Of a stretch of DNA of 64,000 bases, positions 7,693 through 15,423 are shown one piece after another. The notes beneath the pieces are model-generated. The model made no database searches and was not told where the DNA came from. It saw only the letters and a list, made by a program, of their open reading frames with translations. Positions within the stretch are counted from its first letter, which is position 1, and every line of letters starts with the position of its first letter. The DNA is from Streptomyces dioscori (GTDB taxonomy: Bacteria; Actinomycetota; Actinomycetes; Streptomycetales; Streptomycetaceae): contig NZ_KZ679038.1 in the NCBI RefSeq assembly GCF_003024195.1, positions 62,001 to 126,000 of the forward strand. The letters are read 5' to 3'. The translations under genes and the position numbers were made by a program.

Positions 7693-8002
7693 GACGTGCC
7701 TCCTTGATCAGATCAGCGTGCGAGCAGGTTGTTCGTCGTCGACATTCGTTGCGCGGCCCACGCTCGCCACTTTACCGAACGTTCGGTAAAAAGGGAAGGG
7801 TGTGACTTCCGCGGGAACGCACCCTGCAAGAACAGCGGTCCCAGCGAACTCCACACCGACGCACCGTGGCTACCAAACGGGTACCGCTCCCTGGCGATGT
7901 CAGTGCTCCATGCCAGGCTGACAGTGCCCGGCGGCACCCATCACCTCGAAGCCGATGCTGCCGCCGGGCACCCGCTCACGATGACCAGCCTGACGGCAGA
8001 GG
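7693..8002. other. Intergenic region of about 310 bp
   Basis: No gene with sensible codon bias is seen. The only clear structure is the 20-bp palindrome at 7771-7790. Short frames on either strand lack ribosome sites and family features. Confidence 0.6.
7771..7790. promoter_or_regulatory. Perfect 20-bp palindrome, TetR-type operator
   Basis: TTTACCGAAC and GTTCGGTAAA are exact reverse complements with no spacer. Palindromes of the form ACCGAACGTTCGGT are typical TetR-family operators. The site precedes the FMN-barrel gene (start 7692, minus strand). No TetR gene lies within 10 kb on either side, so the regulator would act from elsewhere. Confidence 0.75.
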
Positions 8003-8614
8003 TCACACAGCGAGGCGATGGACGCTGACCGCGTAACCGCCGTCGTCATAGGGAGCACCGTCCCAGGTGGCGAAGCGGTCGACGAGAACAAGTCCGGCCG
8101 CGGCACAGCAGGCGTCGTACTCCGGCAGCGTAGTGGTGGGCGGCACGGGCAGGTGGGCTGCGTCCAGGCCGAAGCCCGCGACCAGCAGGCCGCCCGGACG
8201 CAGGGTCACGGCCAGGCGGTCGACCACCGCGGCTTCCGTCCCGGGAGCCAGCAGCGGCAGGACGTTGCCGGCGGCGACCACGAGGTCGAAGTCCGCGGCG
8301 ACACCGAACCTCGCCGGATCGAACTCCGCGAGATCGGCCTGAAACCACGGCAGCTCGGGCGCCTGCGCCCGCGCCACTTCCAGCATCGAAGAGTCCAGGT
8401 CGACGCCGACGCAGTCGTACCCGAGCTCCGACAATCGGATCATGACCCTCCCGGTGCCGCAGCCCGCGTCAAGCACCCGGGCCGCCGGGGGCACCAGGGC
8501 AGCACAGAACGCCGCCTCCCCGTGCATGTCCCTCCCGCCCCGAGCCAACGCCTCGAAGCGCGCGGCGTACTCGCTCCCGGACACTCCACCTGTCAGGTCC
8601 CGCCAACGACTCAT
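8003..8614 (-). CDS. Class I SAM-dependent methyltransferase
   Basis: A 203-residue Rossmann methyltransferase. Motif I is VLDAGCGTGRVMIRL (near residue 45), followed by the acidic end of strand 2 (VGVDLDSSML), motif II-like WFQADLAEF, DLVVAAGNVLPLL, and the post-motif LRPGGLLVAGF. There is no membrane segment and no substrate-specific domain, so the methyl acceptor is unknown. It is transcribed alone, divergent from the antitoxin gene at 8698. Confidence 0.88.
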   Translation of the reverse strand: MSRWRDLTGGVSGSEYAARFEALARGGRDMHGEAAFCAALVPPAARVLDAGCGTGRVMIRLSELGYDCVGVDLDSSMLEVARAQAPELPWFQADLAEFDPARFGVAADFDLVVAAGNVLPLLAPGTEAAVVDRLAVTLRPGGLLVAGFGLDAAHLPVPPTTTLPEYDACCAAAGLVLVDRFATWDGAPYDDGGYAVSVHRLAV

Positions 8615-8697
8615 GAGAGCGACTATATGCAGCTGGGCGCCGCCCCTACCGGCCGGGAGAGCCCTTTGCCAGGTGGCGGTATCAGCCCCTAGCTACC

Positions 8698-8970
8698 ATG
8701 GCGGGTACGGCGAAGCAGACGAACATCCGACTGGACGACGCCGTCAGGGCGGCGGCCGAGGACCGGGCCAAGCGCCGCGGTCTGAGCCTGCAGGGCTATG
8801 TGGCCGACCTTATCGAGGCCGACGTGAACCAGTCGCGCGCCGCTTTCATGGCCGGCGTCGCTTCGTTCCTGGCCGCGTACACGGAGGCGTTCGAGGCGGA
8901 GGTCGGTGAGGACCGCTATCCAGGTCTGCCGGAGGGGGCGGCGCGGACCGCGCCGAGGGACGCCGCGTGA
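8698..8970 (+). CDS. Ribbon-helix-helix antitoxin-like protein
   Basis: This 90-residue protein has an N-terminal ribbon-helix-helix (KQTNIRLDDAVRAAAEDRA, then GLSLQGYVADLIEADV) and an acidic, Ala-rich C-terminal helix. It overlaps the next gene by the sequence GTGA, the stop of one sharing bases with the start of the other. The arrangement (small RHH protein directly before a Doc-type protein) is the usual one in Streptomyces Fic/Doc toxin-antitoxin modules, so it is expected to neutralise the toxin and autorepress the pair. Confidence 0.82.
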   Translation: MAGTAKQTNIRLDDAVRAAAEDRAKRRGLSLQGYVADLIEADVNQSRAAFMAGVASFLAAYTEAFEAEVGEDRYPGLPEGAARTAPRDAA

Positions 8971-9365
8971 CCCTGCACATCGACCCCGCGTGGATCCTGG
9001 CGGTGGCCCAGCAGATCCCGGGAGACCCCCAAGTGGTCGACTACGGCGTGCCGGTGGCTGCGGAAGCCCGTCATCGGGCGGAGGTCCTGGAGCACGAGGT
9101 CTACCCCGAGCCCCAGCACAAGGCCGCGACACTGCTGTGCGAGCTGGCGAGAAACCCCAGCCTGAAGGTGCGGAACCTACTGTTCGCGGCCACGGTGACC
9201 GCGGCCTACCTGGCCGCGTGCGGGCTCCCGGTGGGCCCCGGGCTCGACACCGTTCTTCCCCTGGCTCGCGCGGCCCGCGACGGACTCCCCGTACGGGGGG
9301 GGTCGCCGCTCAGCTCAAGACCTGGACCAGCTGAACCATCAGACTCTTTCGGTCAGGAACTCTGA
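8967..9365 (+). CDS. Doc-type toxin (Fic-family toxin component), C-terminus apparently frameshifted
   Basis: Residues 1-108 match the short Doc-type toxins of Streptomyces: MTLHIDPAWILAVAQQ, GDPQVVDYGVPVAA, a helix with RHRAEV, LFAATVTAAYLAACGL, then a PxARAARDG helix. These toxins lack the HPFxDGN motif of true Fic proteins, as here. The last 20 residues of the present frame (GGSPLSSRPGPAEPSD..) do not fit. Removing one base from the 8-G run at 9295-9302 restores an ending GVAAQLKTWTS with a stop at 9332-9334, as expected for the family. Either the gene is mutated, the run slips, or a base is miscalled. Overlaps the antitoxin by 4 nt. Confidence 0.78.
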   Translation: MTLHIDPAWILAVAQQIPGDPQVVDYGVPVAAEARHRAEVLEHEVYPEPQHKAATLLCELARNPSLKVRNLLFAATVTAAYLAACGLPVGPGLDTVLPLARAARDGLPVRGGSPLSSRPGPAEPSDSFGQEL

Positions 9366-9393
9366 GCGGCACTCAGCCGGTTCACCTGCTCGG

Positions 9394-10059
9394 TCACGTG
9401 CCCGGTGGAGAACTTCGCCTTTTCCCGGCCCGCGAGTCGGTGAAGGCCGCGACAACGCTCCCGGTCCGCACGACGACGTAGTGCGTATCCACGAATCCGC
9501 CCAATTCCGGTTCCGGAGAGGTGATGTGGAAACTGACGGCCTCGTCACCGAACGCGGGGGACTTCCGCGCGGTGAGCTCGGCTCGGTACTCACCGGTGTA
9601 GTTGGCACCGGAGTACTGCTTGCAGACGGGCAGTGCGTCGTGAAGCAGGCGGAAGGCCCGCTGCGCTCCCCCGCCGTCGTACGAGGCCAGCGTGACACTG
9701 CCGTTGGCGATGGGGTCCTGCCGGCTGATGTCCTGGACCACCAGGGCCGCGGCCGTACCGGCACCCAGCACGTCAAGGATCCGTTGGCAGGAAGGATCCG
9801 AGACAGGGGGGAATGTGGGTTGAGCCCGCTTCGGGTCCAGCACCCGTACGGGCGAGCGACCTGCTCCCGGTATCTCAAGGGCCCTCAGAGTGACGGCCTT
9901 GATCTCAGCGCCGGTCAGAGGAGGTCTTGGAGAGCCGCTCCCTTTCGCCACTGGGGAGCCTCCTGCCGACCGGGACGTCTGATCGGCCGAGCAGGCCGAC
10001 ACGGTGAGGGCCAGAGCCAAGGCGATACCGAACGTTGCACGTCTATGGACAGCGGTCAC
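9394..10059 (-). CDS. Putative lipoprotein, 3' end possibly frameshifted
   Basis: About 221 residues from a GTG at 10059 with CAGGAG 6 nt upstream. A lipoprotein signal (HRRATFGIALALALTVSAC, lipobox VSAC) is followed by a Ser/Gly linker and a domain with PVSDPSCQRIL, SYDGGGAQRAFRLLHDALPVC and FVDTHYVVVRTGSVVAAFT. The protein then ends in a basic tail (GKRRSSPPGT) that looks wrong. In another frame the same DNA continues as REKAKFSTGHVTEQVNRL.. to a stop at 9353-9355, a more natural ending, so a small indel near 9415-9436 is suspected. No enzymatic family is recognised; homologues of this general type are secreted proteins of unknown role. Confidence 0.72.
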   Translation of the reverse strand: MTAVHRRATFGIALALALTVSACSADQTSRSAGGSPVAKGSGSPRPPLTGAEIKAVTLRALEIPGAGRSPVRVLDPKRAQPTFPPVSDPSCQRILDVLGAGTAAALVVQDISRQDPIANGSVTLASYDGGGAQRAFRLLHDALPVCKQYSGANYTGEYRAELTARKSPAFGDEAVSFHITSPEPELGGFVDTHYVVVRTGSVVAAFTDSRAGKRRSSPPGT

Positions 10060-10236
10060 ATGGATCTCCTGCTGAGGGGCAGACACTCGCCGCCCATGCG
10101 CGCCGCGATGGAAATCCGCCAACCGATGATCGCCCCAATTATCAATCAGGCGACAGCCGGCGTCCCCGCGACTCCCCTTCGCACCTCCTTGTCTCGGAAC
10201 CAAAGCGACTTGGGGCGTCGGAGCTACCGCCATGAG

Positions 10237-13026
10237 TCATACAGATCGGCGATCGTCCAACTGGCGCAGAATGTGGCCGGCCAGCTCAGCGTGTTCGTCG
10301 GCTTCGGCGGAATGCCCCAAGGCGCGTAGCGGTGCACTCATCAGCCGCAGGGTCCGGGCTTCCTGCCAGCGACCTCCGACCCTCCGATGGATGCGCAGCG
10401 CGTCACGATAGGACTCCAGTGCTTCCTGGTGTCTGGCCGCGCACTCCAATGCATGACCGAGATCGGTCAGGGCGGTTCCCATCCGCCACTCGTTGTTCAG
10501 CTGCTTGTGACCCGCGACCGCCCTTCGCAGATATGCTATGGCCGGATCCGGACGCTCCAGTCGCAGGTTGGCTCGTGCAAGGTTGCCCAGCACCCATACA
10601 GTCGCCCACGCATTGCTCATTGATTCATTGATCGCAAGGGCTTCCTCGTGGAATTGGATCGCTGGAAGCGGCATCCCCTGGCCTTCGAGCGCGTTGCCCG
10701 AAAACGTCAGCGCAACGCCCAGCAGGTGACTGGCAGTACGGTCGGAGGGGTGCGCGTCGATACGGACCCGAAGCGTGCTCACGGCGATCTCCAACGCCTG
10801 CAGAGCATCCTCGAACCGCTCCAACTCCACGTAGGCAATCGCCAGGTTGGTCAGCATCCAGCTCTCGCCGATCTTGTCGCCCAGTTCCCGAGCACTCGCG
10901 AGACCGATCTCATGTGTCGACAGCCAGTGCGGCAAGTGGCGACGCGCATAGAGGTACTCACCGAGCAGGGCCGGAAGTTGCCAAGCGATGTCATGATCAC
11001 CGTTCGCATGCGCGGCGCCAACCATCGCTAGGACATTCGCGCGTTCCATATCGCACCACTTCAATGCGTCGTCGATGGTTGACATTTCAGGCAGCGCTAC
11101 CCGTGGTGTTTGGGCCAGTAGGGGAACGCGCTCGCGGTACGGCGCGAACAGTGTGTCCGTGAGCGCTGCAGCGTGCAGGTACCACGCTGCTGCACGGCGC
11201 AGTGCAGCCCGTTGGCCGGAACTCGGCTCCTGAGCGGCGAGGCCTTTGGCGTACGCTCGCATCAGATCATGGAACCGATACCTGCCATCGCCGTTGTACT
11301 CCAGTAAGTTCGCGTTCCGCAGCAACTGCAGGAAGCGCGCGGCGGTTCCCATATCCAGGTCGGTCAGTGACGCCGCCGCCTGGCTTCCGATCTCCTGACC
11401 TGGATGCAGACCCAGCATGCGGAAGAACCCCTGCTGCTGAACCGACAGGCCATCGAACGAGATCGTGAATGACGCGGCGACACTTCGGTCTCCGTCATCG
11501 ATCTCAGCAAGGCGTTCGTACTCCGCTGTCAGGGCCTTCTCAAGTTCTGCAAGTGGATAGGAACGGCATCGGGCGGCAATGATGCGTATGGCCAGGGGAA
11601 GATAGCCGCAGAGCCGAACCACATTGCCTACAGAATCGCTCATTCCAATGACACGTTGCGCTCCAGCGATACGGTGGAACAAAGTTCTCGCGTCAGCCAG
11701 ACCCAGGATGTCGAGCGATACATGTCGAGCGTCGTCGAGTGAGGTGAGGTTGTTCCGGCTGGTGATGAGCACCCGGCTTCCCCCAGCCCCCGGTAACAGT
11801 GGCTCGACCTGGCCGGAGCCGGCCGCATTGTCGAGCGTGAGGAGGATCTTGCGGCTCGCGAGCTCGGCGCGCCAGAGACTCGCTCGGTCGTCAAGGTCGC
11901 CGGGAATCTGCCTTCCAGGAATCCCGATCCGGCGCAGCAGGACGTCGAGGGCTTGCTCCGGCGTCATCGGGGTCGTGCCGGCCGTAAATCCGCGCAGATC
12001 GAGGAACAGGCAGCCGTCGGAGAACTCTGGCGCAAGCTTGTGCGCCACATGCACGGCAAGTGCTGTTTTGCCAATGCCGGCCATTCCATCCACTGCGCAG
12101 ATCACAACCGCACCAGGGGTGGAATCCGACTGCAGTAGCTGCGCGCAGAGATCCTCTTCGTAGGAGCCTCGCCCTACGAAGTGTGGAGTATCGGGGGGAA
12201 GATTGTTCAGAACGGGTGTTTCCGGTACAGGTTGTCGACCACGCAGAACCTCGCGGTGTGCCTGCTCCAACTCACCCCCGGGCTCGAATCCGTACTCGGC
12301 ATTCAGATGAGTACGGGTGTTGAGATAAGCGACAGACGCCTCATCCCTGCGGCCGACCCGATCCAGGGCCCGGATCAGCAGGGCAGCGATCCGTTCCCGC
12401 CCAGGATGCTCGGCAGCAAGCTGTTCCAGGACCGCGACAGCACGCGTGGGCTGTTCTCGATCGAGATGGATGGCAGCCAGCTGCTCCGCAGCATTCAGTC
12501 GCTGACTGGTCATCCTTTCTCGCATCGCCCGCAGCGGTGATACGCCGAGACCGGCCAGGGCGGGGCCTCGCCACAGCGCCAGAGCCTGCTCGTACAGTCG
12601 TTCGGCATCGTCCAGATCATTGGCGTCGTGCGCGGCCTTCGCCCGATCACGAAGTCGGCGAAACTCCTGCCAGTCGATCGTGACCTCGGGCGAGTGCATC
12701 GCGATCTCGATGCGATAGCCGGGTTCCTCGGTCCTGGTGGCGATCAGTCGGACCAATTCCTCGCCGATACCCGCTGCCCGAAGACTGGCGCGGATACGGG
12801 ACAGATAATCCGTTACCAGCTTCTGCACGTTTAGGCGGCCACGGTCCTCAACGTCCCAGACTGCATCGACGATGGAATGTCGCAGTACTACGGTATTGGG
12901 CTCAGAAACCAGTACCGCCAGCACGGCCCGCTGCTTGGCACCGAGATCGAGCAGCTGTCCGTCACATCGGACTTCCACTTCGCCGAGGAGGCCGAAAGTA
13001 ACTCGTACGGCTCGGACAGCGCTCAC
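10237..13026 (-). CDS. SARP-type transcriptional regulator with NB-ARC and TPR domains (AfsR-like layout)
   Basis: A protein of about 929 residues. The N-terminal OmpR-type winged helix (GLLGEVEVRCDGQLLDLGAK) and bacterial transcriptional activator domain (ALALWRGPALAGL..) span residues 1-260. An NB-ARC ATPase follows with Walker A GMAGIGKTALA near residue 320, Walker B KILLTLDNA, and RVLITSRN. The C-terminal third is TPR-like (repeats with ALEIAVSTLR, ALAINESM, ALRIHRRV). Such proteins activate secondary-metabolite or developmental genes. I chose GTG 13026 because GAGAGG precedes it; a TTG at 13041 is the longer option. The gene is visibly less GC-rich than its neighbours, suggesting transfer, and no biosynthetic cluster adjoins it. 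Confidence 0.9.
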   Translation of the reverse strand: MSAVRAVRVTFGLLGEVEVRCDGQLLDLGAKQRAVLAVLVSEPNTVVLRHSIVDAVWDVEDRGRLNVQKLVTDYLSRIRASLRAAGIGEELVRLIATRTEEPGYRIEIAMHSPEVTIDWQEFRRLRDRAKAAHDANDLDDAERLYEQALALWRGPALAGLGVSPLRAMRERMTSQRLNAAEQLAAIHLDREQPTRAVAVLEQLAAEHPGRERIAALLIRALDRVGRRDEASVAYLNTRTHLNAEYGFEPGGELEQAHREVLRGRQPVPETPVLNNLPPDTPHFVGRGSYEEDLCAQLLQSDSTPGAVVICAVDGMAGIGKTALAVHVAHKLAPEFSDGCLFLDLRGFTAGTTPMTPEQALDVLLRRIGIPGRQIPGDLDDRASLWRAELASRKILLTLDNAAGSGQVEPLLPGAGGSRVLITSRNNLTSLDDARHVSLDILGLADARTLFHRIAGAQRVIGMSDSVGNVVRLCGYLPLAIRIIAARCRSYPLAELEKALTAEYERLAEIDDGDRSVAASFTISFDGLSVQQQGFFRMLGLHPGQEIGSQAAASLTDLDMGTAARFLQLLRNANLLEYNGDGRYRFHDLMRAYAKGLAAQEPSSGQRAALRRAAAWYLHAAALTDTLFAPYRERVPLLAQTPRVALPEMSTIDDALKWCDMERANVLAMVGAAHANGDHDIAWQLPALLGEYLYARRHLPHWLSTHEIGLASARELGDKIGESWMLTNLAIAYVELERFEDALQALEIAVSTLRVRIDAHPSDRTASHLLGVALTFSGNALEGQGMPLPAIQFHEEALAINESMSNAWATVWVLGNLARANLRLERPDPAIAYLRRAVAGHKQLNNEWRMGTALTDLGHALECAARHQEALESYRDALRIHRRVGGRWQEARTLRLMSAPLRALGHSAEADEHAELAGHILRQLDDRRSV

Positions 13027-13359
13027 GGCTCTACCTCTCAATCCGCCGTCCGGGCCCTTACCGAGGCACCGACCGGCTCAGGTTGATGCATTGGGACGCG
13101 ATGCTCGAAGTGTGGAACACGCCTCCGCGCGGGGCTACGGAAACAGCCGTTCTACAACGTTCAGCGTCCCCGATGCGAACACGTCAAAAACGACCTTCAC
13201 ACGCATGGCGCGGTGCCGGCCTGATCGCAACGGGCCCACGGCCACGCGACGATCACGCGACGACTGCGAACCAGCGGTCAGACCATGGGCGGACGTGGGG
13301 CGTGAAAGGCCTGGTTGATGGCCTGAGCCCCAGCTCACCGGACAGGAAGCAGGGACGCC
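13027..13359. other. Intergenic region of about 330 bp, lower GC
   Basis: No gene with good coding signals is seen between the SARP gene and the small frame at 13360. No clear hairpin or palindrome was found. Regulatory sequences of the SARP gene should lie here. Confidence 0.5.
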
Positions 13360-13611
13360 GTGGGACAAGCCGAAGTCTGGTTCGCCGTGGTCAGCGGAAG
13401 GCCAGCGGAAACAGCGACCGCTGACGCTCTGAGTCGAGTTGAACTGATCGTGCAACTGATGTCCGTGGCAGACGGTTTCGTGGCCGCAGGTTCCCGATCA
13501 GTGTTGGCGGCCGCACTATTCGCCGCACTGGTCTGGGAGCTTCGGCGCAGGCCCGTCTCTCAGGAGCTGGTCTGTGCGACCGCATTACTGCTCATGCTGC
13601 TGATCTTCTGA
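13360..13611 (+). CDS. Hypothetical small membrane protein
   Basis: An 83-residue frame from a GTG with AGCAGGGA just upstream. It has two hydrophobic stretches (SRSVLAAALFAALVW near 48-60 and CATALLLMLLIF at the C-terminus) separated by a basic ELRRRPVSQE loop, as in a small two-segment membrane protein. No family is recognised and the codon bias is only moderately convincing. Confidence 0.4.
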   Translation: MGQAEVWFAVVSGRPAETATADALSRVELIVQLMSVADGFVAAGSRSVLAAALFAALVWELRRRPVSQELVCATALLLMLLIF

Positions 13612-13715
13612 CCACCTCGTATAGCTTCCGCAGACACGTCCTGGAGGGCTTGTTCACGCAAGCTCTCCACCGATCATCGGGGGCCTGAACGCCTCGTCAC
13701 CTGCAGTGGCGCCAC

Positions 13716-14054
13716 TCAGAGGTGGCCGTCCAAGAGTTTCCGTACCTCGGTGATGGTCGTCGGATCCGTACCGCGCGCCACCACCTCGCCTTCCTTCAAC
13801 AGGACGTAGGACGCGGCTCCGGTGATCCCGTATCGCGCGGTTGCGGCCGGACAACGCGTGATGTCGGCGCGGACGGTCGTCAGGCGGCCCGTGCAGTCGT
13901 CCGCGATGCCGCCCACGACGAGGTCCATCACCCGGCAGGGCTCGATCGCCTTGGGCCACGTTCCGGTGAAGTACGCGAGGACCGGGACTCCGCTCATCCC
14001 GAGGATGAAATCGAACTCCGCGTCCTCACGGGGTCGGTGAACCCGCTGCGCCAT
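13716..14054 (-). CDS. Thioredoxin-fold protein lacking the CxxC motif
   Basis: A 112-residue protein with thioredoxin topology: VPVLAYFTGTW strand, then PKAIEPCRVMDLVVGGIAD helix, LTTVRADI strand, the ATARYGITGAASYVLLKEGE strand-turn-strand and a final helix. At the active site thioredoxins have WCGPC; here the segment is WPKAIEPC, so only the second Cys remains and three residues are inserted. The cis-Pro before the beta-4 strand is also replaced (TGAASY). Disulfide exchange is therefore unlikely; a binding or single-Cys role is possible. AGGAG lies 5 nt before the ATG. The 3' neighbour of the PucR gene on the same strand, 143 bp apart. Confidence 0.75.
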   Translation of the reverse strand: MAQRVHRPREDAEFDFILGMSGVPVLAYFTGTWPKAIEPCRVMDLVVGGIADDCTGRLTTVRADITRCPAATARYGITGAASYVLLKEGEVVARGTDPTTITEVRKLLDGHL

Positions 14055-14197
14055 GGAAGCTCCTGACCTCACGTTCCGTCGTTTCACGCACATCATCCCT
14101 GCCGCGGTGTGCCGGGCCGACCCCGGCCGGCCTGTCGGGAGGGATGCCCGATCCCTTGGCCGCTGTCGGACGTGGTCGTGGGCGGTCGGGGTGCGTG

Positions 14198-15337
14198 TCA
14201 GAGGGAACGAAGACCGACCGCCAGCGTGAGTTCGAGTACCCGGTGTGGCGTTGCGAGGTCCGGAAACAGTTCCCGCAGTTGCGACATCCGGTACCGGACG
14301 GTCTGGGGGTGGACGAACAACGCCGCCGCCACCTCGTCCCGCCTGCCCTGGTGCAGCAGCCACGCCCGCAGCGTCTCCTCCAGCCGTTGTCCGGTCGCGG
14401 CGGGCACGGTCCGCAAGGGTGCGAGGGCTCGGGCACGCAGGTCTGCGAACGCGTCCGCGTCGGCGCTCAGCACAAGCTCGGGCAGGTGGTCCTCGGTGTC
14501 GCGAATGTCGGAGGAGAGGGAGCGCGCGCGTACGGCTCGTGCGTACGAGGCGGACGCGCGCGTCCATGGCCGGGCCGGGCCGACCACGGCGGTGCGGTCG
14601 GTCAGCTGCCGCAAGAGATGTGATCGGTCGGCGTCGGGGACGAGCAGCACGCCGGTGGCGTCCGGCAGATCGTCGAGGACGAGGGTGTTCGGGTCGAGCG
14701 CGCGGTAGGCGGGCCGGGCCTGGGCGGCGGGCAGCAGGACCGCGGTCAGTGAGACCGGCGGCTGCCACCCCGCCCGCTGGCCGGATGCCCGCAGCACGTC
14801 CGGGCTCGCGTCGGCGAGGAGGTCGCGGGCCAGGTGTTCCAGGTGGCGCTCCTGGGCCCTGCCCCGGGCGGCCAGTTCGTCGGCGTGGCCCGCGGCGCTC
14901 GCGGCGGAGAGCTCGTCGATGTAGGCGAAGGTCAGCTCGGCGAACTTGGCGACCTCGGCGGCGGGCAGACCCGCGGGTACGGCACCCGCTGCCAGGCATC
15001 GCCAGGCCACGCGGGCGCCGACGCGGTACGCGCCGAGCAGGGCGTCCATCGAACGGCCGTCGCGTACCTCGCCGCGGCCCAGTTCGTAGGCCGCGTCACC
15101 GGCATCGCCGCCTGTGGCGTTGCCGCTCGCGAGGTCCAGGTAGTGCCCCAGGGCGGTGCGGACGGCTCGGCGGATGGTGGCGCCCATACGGCCCGACAGC
15201 GCGTTGGCGTAGGGAGGGACCTCGTCGATGATCGCCTGGACGACCTCGTCGGCGGTGCTCTTCAGCGCGGCCCGAATTGCGGTGACCGTCGTCTCATCCA
15301 GGGCCAGTTCACTGGCCTTCCGGATTGCATAGCTCAT
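14198..15337 (-). CDS. PucR/CdaR-family transcriptional regulator
   Basis: A 379-residue regulator with a helical N-terminal RsbRD-like region (residues 1-170), a central GGDEF-like variable region, and the C-terminal PucR helix-turn-helix near 320-375 (ETLRAWLLHQGRRDEVAAALFVHPQTVRYRMSQL shortened: key VHPQTVRYRM). PucR-type proteins commonly control adjacent catabolic genes. It is divergent from the ferredoxin reductase/desaturase pair with only 86 bp between, and that gap contains two palindromes, one starting 4 bp from its own ATG. Autoregulation and control of the desaturase operon are therefore inferred. Confidence 0.88.
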   Translation of the reverse strand: MSYAIRKASELALDETTVTAIRAALKSTADEVVQAIIDEVPPYANALSGRMGATIRRAVRTALGHYLDLASGNATGGDAGDAAYELGRGEVRDGRSMDALLGAYRVGARVAWRCLAAGAVPAGLPAAEVAKFAELTFAYIDELSAASAAGHADELAARGRAQERHLEHLARDLLADASPDVLRASGQRAGWQPPVSLTAVLLPAAQARPAYRALDPNTLVLDDLPDATGVLLVPDADRSHLLRQLTDRTAVVGPARPWTRASASYARAVRARSLSSDIRDTEDHLPELVLSADADAFADLRARALAPLRTVPAATGQRLEETLRAWLLHQGRRDEVAAALFVHPQTVRYRMSQLRELFPDLATPHRVLELTLAVGLRSL

Positions 15338-15340
15338 TTT

Positions 15341-15357
15341 TTGTTCCCTGCGAACAA
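15341..15357. promoter_or_regulatory. Palindrome TTGTTC-N5-GAACAA in the pucR/desaturase gap
   Basis: Perfect 6-bp arms around CCTGC, placed 4 bp upstream of the PucR-type start codon. It is suited to bind a dimeric regulator and to repress that gene. Confidence 0.6.
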
Positions 15358-15376
15358 TTCAGCCGACCAGATTCAC

Positions 15377-15392
15377 GTCCTGCGGTCAGGAC
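15377..15392. promoter_or_regulatory. Palindrome GTCCTG-N4-CAGGAC in the pucR/desaturase gap
   Basis: Perfect 6-bp arms around CGGT, 32 bp before the ferredoxin reductase ATG. The sequence CCTGCGG inside it recurs 20 bp downstream (near 15399). Second candidate operator for the divergent promoters. Confidence 0.55.
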
Positions 15393-15423
15393 TTTACGCC
15401 CTGCGGCGCATCAAGCTGAAGTC

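Noticed and set aside
8680..8700. Leaderless promoter for the antitoxin gene (TAGCTA just before the ATG)
   Set aside because: The hexamer ends only two bases before the ATG, too close to be a -10 element for a start at that codon.
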